From Oscheius onirici (lineage: Eukaryota > Nematoda > Chromadorea > Rhabditida > Rhabditidae): a DNA stretch of 64,000 nt. Shown here piece by piece: positions 34,719-44,067 of this stretch. The position numbers were made by a program, and so were the translations under genes. Each line of letters opens with the position of its first letter. The first letter of the stretch is position 1. The notes beneath the pieces are model-generated. The model was not told the origin of the DNA. It searched no databases and saw only the letters and a program-made list of their open reading frames with translations. The stretch spans positions 9,982,001-10,046,000 of the forward strand of contig OW051471.1 in assembly GCA_932521025.1 (NCBI GenBank). The letters are read 5' to 3'.

Positions 34719-34727
34719 CTGATAAGA
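34719..34727 (+). promoter_or_regulatory. GATA-factor site upstream of paralogue H
   Basis: CTGATAAGA, 18 nt before the ATG at 34746, retained although the gene itself has decayed. Confidence 0.5.
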
Positions 34728-34745
34728 AGCGCACACGTGTCCTTT

Positions 34746-35313
34746 ATGGGGAACCATCTCTGCTGACGGCCTAAGCCAGCACTCGATTTCCTTGATACTT
34801 CTCGTCTTGCTCAAAGTAATCCTTTTCATGCGTTCCAAAACTACCATTCAGCTAACTCCTGAATCATTTTGCCGCTTCAGTCGTTCGTCCAAGTTCATCA
34901 GCTCTATCATTGAGAAAAATAAAAAAAAAGATTTAACATGCGGACTCATGGCGGCTGCTTTATCGATGGATTTGACAGAAATTCAACAAATACCAAAATA
35001 TACAACCGACTATTATGGTTAGATCAACTGCAATACGTAGAGTACTTCTATTTTGACATAATTCGCGTAGTTAGTTGAATGTTGTGAGAAATTCAACTTA
35101 CCGCTTAAGAAGCATTACTGTATCATTCCGCGTGACGCCAATTTGGAGAATATGAACTTCAAAACGGATGCTTTCCGGATTGGAAGTTGGGACGATGCTT
35201 TTTATGGAAACTTTGGATGCTAGAAAGTAAGTTGTTTTACAAACACGAAAGAAATTTCAGCTAAAGAAAAGCTGCGGGCTGCCTGGAGAGACGCAGCAGA
35301 GTGTACATGGTAG
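34746..35313 (+). pseudogene. Paralogue H of the MGN tandem family, degenerate
   Basis: Starts MGNHLC and stops at once (TGA). Fragments in several frames match the family: ESFCRFSRSSKFISSIIEKNKK, VEYFYFDIIR, RIGSWDDAFYGNF and the tail AKEKLRAAWRDAAE ending at TAG 35313. The middle exons are gone. The GSWDDAFY and KEKLRAAWR words place it with paralogues A and B. Confidence 0.6.
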
Positions 35314-35490
35314 AAAACCAAGCTAAGTGGGTTGAACCGTACATTGTACACCGCTGTTTATCCGTGAAATAAGTGGATAACGCAGAAAATGGTCAAAATG
35401 TGAACAGAGTTTGTATTTTGTTTTTATATTCATGAAATATTGCGTCTTATTCGTGAAGTATTGTGTCGGTATATGAGTCGTCGTTTTTCG

Positions 35491-35500
35491 GCTGATAAGA
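35491..35500 (+). promoter_or_regulatory. GATA-factor site upstream of paralogue I
   Basis: GCTGATAAGA, 31 nt before the ATG at 35532. Confidence 0.6.
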
Positions 35501-35531
35501 ACTCTTGTCTACACCAGTTTGTGCTACAAAC

Positions 35532-36699
35532 ATGGGCAGCAAGCTCAGCTGCTTCCCTAGACGGCGTTCTAGCAACGTTATTATTGATCTCCTTGATTTA
35601 CATAATTTTCTCAGTTTTATCAAAGGTGTGTTTTGTTACAGGTTTTCTGTGACACTTTTCAGACGGCGTCAATATAATTTGTTCGCTTCCTTCGCTCGAC
35701 AAAAATTATCAAACAGTTTATCTACAAAAACAGGAAAAGCTTCAGAATCCATGCGGGTAAAGAGTGGTCTATAACGCCCGTTTATGGGGGTGTACGAGTC
35801 AAAGCGAAAAATACGCGTGTGCTCGTTGAGGCCGTGTACGAGAATCTTCAAAATTTGAAAACTCTCGAGATGGACTTTTTTCATTTCGACAGACTGCGCT
35901 TAGTAATTTCCTTTAAAAAAAGTTTTAAGTCGATCGTTTAGGGCCTCACAAATCATTATAAAGAGGATCGAAGTAATCTTGAAGTATGCATGATTCCGAA
36001 AGCTACTTTTTGCTATATTGATCACTGGGATGATCACTATTACTCCCTTCTACAAAGATCCCGAGTCAAAAAATTGACCGTTAGTACAGCAAATTGGAAA
36101 GACATCGATTTCGATAGGTTCTTCAAAACCAACATGGTCAGTTTTTTTTTCAAAATCAGCATATTTTTAGGATGTCATGTGTCACATAGATTTCAAATCA
36201 TTTGAGGAAAGAAGTCAAAATGTGCACTCTCTTTTCAACGAGCTTACATGTGCTTATAATGATCTAAAAGTATCTCTTTCATTTAATCGCTCCGGCGAAG
36301 AGTCTGTTATTTGCTCCATGCAGGCAGTTTTGCTGTTTTCCGTAAACAAAAAGTTTTAAGGACATGTTGGCTGGAAAATATCCGAATTTAAAAGAACTTA
36401 CAATCTCTAATAACTATGCCAGTTTTTTCTATATAGAAGATTTACTGTGGGATAGAATTTTTTACCACGAGGGAACACCGAGATGGACGACACACCTAAC
36501 AGTCTGGACCCATAGAGTAAACGGAGAAGACTTTATTATCTACGACTGGTGTGAATACGGCAATGACAGTGAACGTCAAACACTTGCCATTAAAAACGAT
36601 TTTGAAGATCTGATGTACTACGACCTCAGAGAACTTCCCAAAGATGGTATGAGATATTTGCGAAAAGCAGGTTTCATTGTTTCAGCTTGTGACAAGTGA
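35532..36699 (+). pseudogene. Paralogue I of the MGN tandem family, N-terminal frameshift and stop
   Basis: Exon 1 reads MGSKLSCFPRRRSSNVIIDLLDL, then the F-box-like helix is short by a few bases (HNFLSFIK), which shifts the phase at the splice. In the family frame exon 2 starts TASI and then TAA (35675-35677) before FVRFLRSTKIIKQFIYKNRK. The rest is well preserved: EMDFFHFDRLRL, MIPKATFCYIDHWDDHYYSLLQRSRVKKLTV, IDFDRFFKTNM, DVMCHIDFKSFEERSQ, MLAGKYPNLKELTI, THLTVWTHRVNGEDFII and DLMYYDLRELPKD. The intron after CSMQ would need a GC donor (CAG|GCAGTT). The last exon is reduced to four codons ending at 36699. Probably a recently lost gene. Confidence 0.6.
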
Positions 36700-37518
36700 T
36701 CGTTTTTAAATAAATGATGTCTTTACCATTGCCCCGAGGTCGGACTAGGTGCCCTCCCGGCTCGCCGAACGTATCACTGAAGCACCCGCTCGTGAAGGAG
36801 TAATCTCCCAGAGCTCATCTCTGACGTTGAAACGGGTTAAAACTTTGACATTTTTACCTTTAACTTTACCATTGTCTTAATTTGCGCAGTTTTTTTGCAA
36901 TTCTGTTTTAGCAAAGGAAGAAACCATTTTTAACCATGCTCTCTTCATCCAAAGTACGTTTTTCAAAATTAAACTTCGAACAACAGCGTTACTGTTCATT
37001 CAATGGTATTTCTCCTGTTTTCTTATTAGTTTTTACACTAGAAACTAAAATAGGAGACAACGATGAAGGAGAAACAACGGTGTTAGTGAGGCTCCAAAAA
37101 GCACTTTTAATTTTCTTCCACCATTTCTGAAATAGTTTCAGCCTACGTTTTTAAATCTCTTTTTTCACGAAACTGATGTCGCTTTTCCGTTTTTTTTTTC
37201 TCGAATAGTTTGAAACTGTGATCCGATGAAAGAGCGCCATTAGCTCAGTTGTAGATCGGTAGAGTTGTAATGAAACGGTCCCGATCGGTCTAATGAGGAT
37301 TTCCTTTACCTATGTGACGAGTACGTTATTCGGTTTTAACAACGTGGGAATGGCACAATTGCGAGGCTCGGTTGTCTGTCGTCTCATCAGACTCTCTACT
37401 ATTTCCGAGTCATCTTAAAGCGCGCCTGTTCCTCGTTCGTCCCGACTGCTGATGGTGAACAATTTCTTCTATTCTCCTATTATTAAGCCATAAACTAGTG
37501 TTACATAATGCCGCAGTG
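36700..37518. other. Intergenic, contains a tRNA relic
   Basis: Between the tandem family and the receptor kinase. Apart from the tRNA-like segment at 37236-37297 I see no gene; 36936-37130 is open but without domain. Confidence 0.4.
37236..37297 (+). pseudogene. Degenerate tRNA gene (Thr-like, TGT)
   Basis: GCCATTAGCTCAGTTG gives a good acceptor/A-box start and TTGTAAT an anticodon-loop-like TGT. But the D region holds an insertion, the anticodon stem does not pair well, and the B box is ruined (GGTCCCGATCGGTC). A relic or tRNA-derived repeat, not a working gene. Confidence 0.4.
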
Positions 37519-40198
37519 ATGACGTCCACATTCCTTTTTTTATTCTTGACAGTCGTCGCCTCGACTGTCCATTCACTCCAACATACTGACTGTCTTCAAG
37601 CTTGTGATAAAATTGAAGTCGAACAGGTTCAAAAATTCAAGAAATGTATGGAGGAATGTGCAGCCAAAAAAGTCTTCAACGGTATGTTCTTTTTCGTTTT
37701 CCTATAAACAAAAAAAGTTAGGGTATCCTGAGGCGCCAGCGAACGTCACTTTTCGAACGTTGGTTGTGATTGAAGAGGACAAAATACTCGAGACGACAGT
37801 CTATTGGTCTGCTCCAACAGGTTAGTTTTGAGAGTTTTTAAAGTAATTCTGAACGTTCAGATACTAGACGAACTGGCTTTTCGCTCCATTTGAAAGCTGT
37901 TGAAGAACACTGTATGCATGAGTTTCCAGGCTACTACAGTTCCAACATTGGACCGGTTTGTATTAAAAACTTTTCTTGAATATTTCACTGTAGACGGATC
38001 GTTCACATTCAATTCCACTTTTCGATGAAAACGAAATGATGCTGGCATTTCAACATGGCTGTACTTATTCTCTTGAGATGCATTCGAAACCCTACCCGAT
38101 CCCGGATACGGACCATGTCGCCAAAACTCTCTACACTGTCCCCGACTGTATTGGACAATACTGCAAGTGTGAGGGTGAGTTGGATTGTTTGATGGATATC
38201 TGGTGAATGCCAGTCGGTTGTTGACTGGCGACAGGTGGTCAGTCAGGCGATCATTCTGTGGGAACAAGCGGCTCTTTTCAGACGGGGCTGTGCCCTCTCC
38301 AACTGAACTTGAAGCTAGAGAGGAAGGTCATGGAATTAGAGTTTTGTGGAAGCATAACGGCATTCCAAGCAAAGTCTACAAGTTCTACTTGACTCTCTAC
38401 AAAAGACTCCATACATCAATTGGAATTTTTAAAGACAAGCAACTCTTCAATTGGGAAATTATTGACGAGAAACTTATCAACAATGAGGTAATTTGATTAT
38501 CTTGTCACGTTTTCTATCAAATATGTAGGTGGTGATAGAAGTTCTGAGTCATTCCGTCTTCTGGCCAAAAGATCTTGCTCGGAATGAAGAGTACAAAATA
38601 TCTCTCTTCGCCCGTGATCATCAATTCTGTACAAGTCACGACGAACAGTCCGTCTTCAGAACATCCGGAGAAGTTCTTCCCACGTTTGAATCTTCAGGAA
38701 ATGTGACTTTTGTCACTGCGACTGTGATCGAATACCCTCCATCAACACCGTCTTCCAGTCCATCTCTGGTCCAGATTGCCAACGAACTGGACCATCGTGT
38801 CCTCTTGCTTCTTCTGGTTGTATTCGTCGGTGTCTTATTCATGCTCAGCATCTGTTTTCTCTGCTTTTTCTGCTGGAAGAAACAGACGAAGAAGCGCGAC
38901 TTGGCCAAGTTGGTCCAGTACCCACCCTCATGGTCAATGGCTCACTCTCGCCGACACTCAATTCTGGAGAACAATGTCCTCTACCGACAGACGAATCAGA
39001 GAGTTTATCCGAGGGCTGAGTCCGAATGGAAGATTAGATCAGACGATGTTGTCGTGGGCGGCGTGATTGGAGAAGGAGCCTTCGGACTGGTCTGTCTCGG
39101 AACTCTGAAAGGACCGCGGGGCGTACCCGTCCGGGTAGCTATCAAGCAATTGAAAGTCAATGCCCTCGACGAGGAGAAGATCGATTTCAAGCGAGAATTG
39201 AGCATTATGAAACAGGTCGGAAGTCATGCCCATATCGTCTGCATGTACGGATTCATAGATGAAGGTTTTTTTACTTTTGCAAACGTTATACACCGCAAGT
39301 TTTCAGGTGATCTGCAGTGTATGGTTATGGAATTTGTCCCGTATGGTGATCTCAAACATTATTTGCAAAATTTGAGGAAACAGGTCTGTAATTTCCTATT
39401 CTTTACCCACAGAAGTTCAGTTAACTGTGGCAGTCTCAAATCTCAAAAGTTCTCTTCGATTAGAAGATGGTTCGACATTCCAAGAGACAGCCGAGTTACA
39501 GTATACCCTCGACCCGAATGAGCTAACCTCTTTCGCTTCCCAGATCGCCTTGGGAATGGTTAGTTGAGTCGTGACCAATATCAAAGTTTTTTCAGGCTCA
39601 CCTGGAACAGTTGTCGATTCTTCACAGAGACGTAGCGGCAAGAAATGTAAGCAAAAACACATAAATAGACAACATATTTACAGATCTTGGTTGGAGAGAA
39701 CAAACAGCTAAAAATTAGCGACTTTGGAATGAGTCGACCGGGTGTTTCCGTGAAGATCAACAAAGGAGTTATTCCGTTGAGATGGCTCAGTCCTGAGGCC
39801 ATCAAGGACAAAATTTATTCGACCAGAAGCGATTGCTGGGCTTATGGTGCGTCAATGTGAAAAAAAATTCTTTAAAAAAGAATTTAGGAGTTGTTCTTTG
39901 GGAGATTGCGACACTGGGTGGATTCCCTTATGCTACTATCAGTGACAAAGATCTCTTATCTTGGCTCGAATCAGGAAATCGACTCGAAAAGCCGTCGAGT
40001 TGCTCCGACGATATGTATGCCGTCATGAAAGAGTGCTGGAGATCCGGTCCTGATGATCGACCCTCTTTTACTTGTATTTGTGACTGTCTCGGCAGCCTCA
40101 CTACTCCCTATGTCAATTTTGATCCCCTAGCTCCGCTCCCTCCTCCAGATGCCTTCGATCTAATAGACACAGCCACTTTGGTCAGTCCACACTCATGA
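37519..40198 (+). CDS. Receptor-type tyrosine kinase
   Basis: Start at the ATG of 37519, giving a signal peptide (FLFLFLTVVASTVHS). The ectodomain has two paired-cysteine regions (CLQACDKIE..CMEECAAK, and CIGQYCKCEG) with beta-type sequence between (fibronectin-like at most). One membrane helix lies at about 38800-38880 (LLLLLVVFVGVLFMLSICFLC). The kinase domain carries the Gly loop GEGAFGLV, VAIKQLK, HRDVAARN (tyrosine-kinase type), DFGMSRPG, PLRWLSPEA and WAYGVVLWEI, so all catalytic residues are present. The C-terminal tail after CLGSLTTPYV is short and proline-rich. It resembles nematode-specific receptor kinases of the KIN-15/16 or F09A5.2 type rather than a named vertebrate receptor. 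Ligand unknown. Thirteen or so exons with 35-50 nt introns; end TGA at 40198. Confidence 0.85.
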
Positions 40199-40612
40199 TC
40201 CACCTTTTTTCTGGTTCTGCTTTACTTGTAGTCTTTGCCTGTTTTTTGGCAGGCAGAAGTCTTTTGGTATGTGATATTTGTGTACAAAATGAAATATTTG
40301 TGACCTTCGTTGGAAATCGACTATAGTACACACGTTGAATTTACTGAACCTTTGTTAATGCAGCCTGAGATTCGATTTTTCTATTTTTATGTAAAATTCT
40401 TGGTCGGAAGCAAACCACTGATGCTGATTAGGTGGTTAAATTGTTGCTCATATAATCTCTGAAGTTCAAGATTGCGATTTCTATGATTTCGAAATATGTA
40501 AAGCTAATATAAGCGCTGTGATATAGTTGAATTTCAAGGAAACTCTTTTAAAGACTACGGGTTGCTAGGTACGTCCCACGAGGGTTGAGCGCAATCGCAT
40601 TCACCAGCTGTC
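40199..40612. other. Intergenic, no gene seen
   Basis: 3' flank of the kinase and 5' flank of the small secreted protein. AT-rich; nothing else seen. Confidence 0.4.
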
Positions 40613-41340
40613 ATGTGCAACTTAACGGCTGCTCTTCTGTGCCTGGTGCTCGTGTCTCTCCTGTCGTTGACTGCGACATACTTCGATCCCGACGTGAGTT
40701 CGAATTGCACTGATAATGCTTTCCTGGTGATGTTAACCGTAACTTATCAAGTACTGAATGACAGCGGAATTTTTGCTGCGCTAGCTAGGTGAATTAGCAA
40801 GTCAGATTCCACAAAAATGAAACATTTAGACACCCCGCGATGTGAGGGGCCTTGTCCAATCCGGGGTCAGCTACCAAGCGGTATGCTTCGTCACACCGTA
40901 AGTTTTCTTGGATCAAAACTTTGATAGTTTTTTAGCATCTCTGACCCTCATTTCGACATTTTGATGACCATCAGTGACAAAAATAACGCAACGATCCTTA
41001 CTGTGAGATTGACGCGCAATGAACAAACAACCGCTCTCTTTCTTTTCAATGAAAACAGAGTTCCATCATCAGTTCCCGTGAACAACTTCGCTCCTCTTCA
41101 AATGGACGGATTGCCGGTCGTGAATATTTTGTTTGGGTTTTTCAAAAATACTGCTCTTGTTTGATAGCCTTTGTTCAAAAAATATGTTATCAATTCAGGC
41201 TACGACATTGGGTCTTGCAAGTGAGAACTGCATTTGATGCCACCGCCATTGCTTACATTAACATATCAAACTACGGGTTGAAGGGGTCTTGTGACCCCTT
41301 TCAATGTAACCCAGATCAAACACCTTCTACGGAGCTCTAG
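40613..41340 (+). CDS. Small secreted protein, unrecognised
   Basis: ATG at 40613 opens a strong signal peptide (AALLCLVLVSLLSLTAT). The best model splices GAC|GTGAGT at 40694 to the exon starting TPRDVRGLVQSG at 40830, then ISDPHFDILMTISDKNNATILTVRL with LFNENRVPSSVPVNNF, then LRHWVLQVRTAFDATAIAYINISNYG and a final CDPFQC before TAG at 41340. About 145 residues, beta-rich in look, with NAT and NIS glycosylation sites. The pattern HFDI..TTALFLFNENR vaguely recalls a galectin-like fold but lacks the sugar-binding signature, so I do not call it. A longer first exon reading through the first donor (NCTDNAF..) is also open, but it joins the next exon out of frame. Confidence 0.6.
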
Positions 41341-41425
41341 ATAAGGTGTTTGTTCTGTGTTACGTTTTTCTGGTTTATTGGTTGTTTGTAAAATAACTTT
41401 TATGGGTCAATATTTGTGATCATTA

Positions 41426-42435
41426 TTACGAATCGCAACGGATAGCAGCAACTGGAACGGTACCATACATAAACCGCCCATTTGTACAGGTCACAGTGAC
41501 AGTGTTATCGTAAAATTGACATAAACCAGTGTTGGCACTTTTAAAAAAGTAGATTCCACACCTGGATACCTTCAGCGTGCAGGTATCGCCAGTTGCTTCT
41601 TGGTTGATCGTAATCATAGGAATGTCAGGGAAAGAAGGGTTTCCGCATGCAGGAGAGCCTGTGTCAGGTACAGGAATTACAGTAGGTAGTTGACAAGCAG
41701 AGCATGCGTCTGTAAATATTGTTTAGTTGGAGATCATAGGTGGAATTTTGTTCCTACAACTAAAAACTCTTCCGTATTAAAAAAAAAAGTTTAAATTTTG
41801 GTAGCTAAATCTTCAAAAAAGGACCTTGTTCAATAATGCAAGGTTTAACTAGACGTATTGGGAGAAACAATAAAAAGATTTCGTAATATGCATTTCGTAA
41901 TATGAGATTTTTTGCCACCATTATGTAATTATCTATCTTTGCAAAGCAAGCCTATTGCTGAAGGTCAGAGGTCACATGTTTGCCCGTTTTGTTCTATGGT
42001 TTAGTTGTAACATGAACCTCGATCTATTCTTTTAAAGTTGAGCCGTCTCTGTCTGTCTGTGTGTGGCCTCCGCGATGGCAAACTGAAAAACGCTAGGGCG
42101 GACTCGAACCCGCAATGCTCGGGTGACAAGTTGCGCTTTGAGAAAGTTCGCGGAAGATACGACCCTGGCTGCGCGGCAGCTATAATAGTTAGCCCAGGAT
42201 AAGTACATCTCCTTATACGACGGTAAAGAGTTTTCACAAGACCAAGGTCGTATGCATGCATCAAAACAAAAGGTCTCTTACCGCCTGACGTCGTTGTGGT
42301 GGGAGCAGAAAAGGTGGATGTGAGTGCGGCTGATGTAGTCGTGAGTGGCTCAACAACTTCAAAGTCGCCCGGCTTGTTAGCAATGCAAGTTGTCGTGCTT
42401 CTCATGTACAACAAAAAGATTAATATGGCCAACAT
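41426..42435 (-). CDS. Secreted C6-domain (DUF281-like) protein
   Basis: Exon 1 (42435 to about 42283) begins at ATG directly after a TAGTCAG acceptor and encodes a signal peptide (MLAILIFLLYMRSTTTC) and a Thr-rich linker. It ends TTSGG at GTAAGA. After a 570-nt intron, exon 2 (about 41712-41426) reads ACSACQLPTVIPV..CGNP, then TCTLKVSRCGIYFF, GLCQFYDNTVTVTCTNGRF and AIRCDS, ending at TAA. Six or more cysteines in the order C..C..C..C..TC..C fit the nematode C6 domain, a secreted module of unknown role often fused to Thr-rich stretches. The intron carries a tRNA-like B box on the same strand as the gene. Confidence 0.75.
42075..42200 (-). repeat. tRNA-like repeat in the C6-gene intron
   Basis: On the minus strand GCGGGTTCGAGTCCGCC is a perfect T-arm with B box (GGTTCGAGTCC at about 42104-42114). 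The upstream part does not fold as a tRNA, so it is a tRNA-derived repeat or relic. Its B-box words resemble the SINE at 28477-28606, but the body is different. Confidence 0.45.
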
Positions 42436-44067
42436 CTGACTATAAAAGTTTGCTAGCAAGCTGAATGATTAAATGGAAAATGCGCTAGCGAATACTACAA
42501 AAAATAATGATCCAGTGAAGATGATTGATTCCTTAACAGATTTTTAGTTTCGCGATTTAAACCAGAGCGTATTGCAGACAAACATTCCGCATCAAGTCGG
42601 CGTATTCTTTGCAGGAGGTCTCGCTAAAACCGTCTGGGATTGAAACGCCAAAATTTTATGTGTAAAACAGTTGAATCTAACGTTATGTTTTCTAACCTAC
42701 TTTCATATTGCTTCCCACATTGTATTTTTCATCATCTCTTATCTAAAATATTGAAATCTGAAGGCTACGTGACTTATTCGCTCTTTTTCGGCGATGTGGG
42801 TTTGATTGACGCAGGCGAAGTCATCGGAGCCATCATTATTTCTCAATGTATAGCAACCAACTGGCATCTGTGTACCAACGGAGAGATTTCGACCGTCTGA
42901 ACACCGACGCCCGATTTAATCGGGTTACTGTAGTCTTGGAAAAATTCACTTCTGTGATATAATCACCGGAATCCATTGGAACCAAAAAAAGACTAAAAGA
43001 ACAAAAACAACGTGGAAAACAAAAATTCAAATAATCCGGAGAATTTGTAATTCCAAATGCAATTGTAAACTGTCTTTCAAACAACCCACTTCATTTTTCC
43101 TGATCTACAAACATTTCTCTGTTCCAACTGAATTCAGGTTTACAGTAATCCGTAGAGGGACGTTCTCTTTTCCAATTGGCCAACTCCACCTTCATTTCCC
43201 GGGGCAAAAGGGGTGGAGCTCCGAACCTCATTCCGTCCTTCGACCTGGGTAACGAGCACTCGTCAGGAAATAGTCGTGAGATTCTTTGAATTCGTTTACT
43301 CTGTTCAAATTTTCTGAAAGTTCAATTCTATTGCCAGCCGGACAAGACTTCCTTAGAGAACTATTCCAATTCTCGTTCTCCTCAAATATAAAACGCATTT
43401 CCAATCTATTAACAGTGTCATTATTGCTCTTTTCAATCTCAATTGCGACTCTCAAAATTACTTTGAAATCCACCAGTCCATGAAATTTCTATCCGTTTAA
43501 AGCAAGGTCGTTCGTGCTTTTAACAAAAATCGGTCAAACTAAAATCCTCCTCGGGACATAGTGTTTTCGATCTCGAACTCTCATTCATTTCGTACTGCAA
43601 TAGCATTATTTTGAAACACCCTTATCCAGTTGAATGTTTCAAGTCTTTCCAAACCCACTTCCTATCTTCCTTTTGCATATGTTTTCCTCGATTAACTGTC
43701 TCTGCTATTTACCTCTATCATATCTTGTCTTGTTAATATCGAATTTCATTTCTAGCGCTCTATTTTGCCTTGTTCAGGACTGTTCGAAACTGCACGAATG
43801 TAACAGTACTACTTACTATTCTATTTTAGCCCTTGATCTGAAAAATCTAACTTACTTCTTCTCACGCTCGATTCACTTCCTCTCCATATCCTTTCCCCGA
43901 ACATTCTGTAAGAACAATACCTCGCTCAGTTTGAGAATTGTTTTCTAACATGGTAGAAGATACAGATGTATGTTAATGATAATCAAAAAATTATTTACCC
44001 CGACTTACCCTAACAACAATTAAAACAACTTTTTCAACATCTCTTATTTTCTTCCTTTCTTCTCGGA
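42436..44067. other. Intergenic, no gene supported
   Basis: Bidirectional upstream region of the C6 gene and the mucin-like gene. Open frames (42640-42900, 43286-43483, 43634-43948) have no domain. A segment near 42815-42850 (ATCGGAGCCATCAT..) repeats at 48485-48520. First exons of the mucin-like gene may hide here. Confidence 0.35.

Noticed and set aside
34760-34775. GGCCTAAGCC near the start of paralogue H as a third telomeric tract
   Set aside because: Barely more than one unit; chance occurrence is likely.
37236-37297. Functional tRNA-Thr
   Set aside because: Insertion in the D arm, poor anticodon stem and destroyed B box; kept only as a relic.
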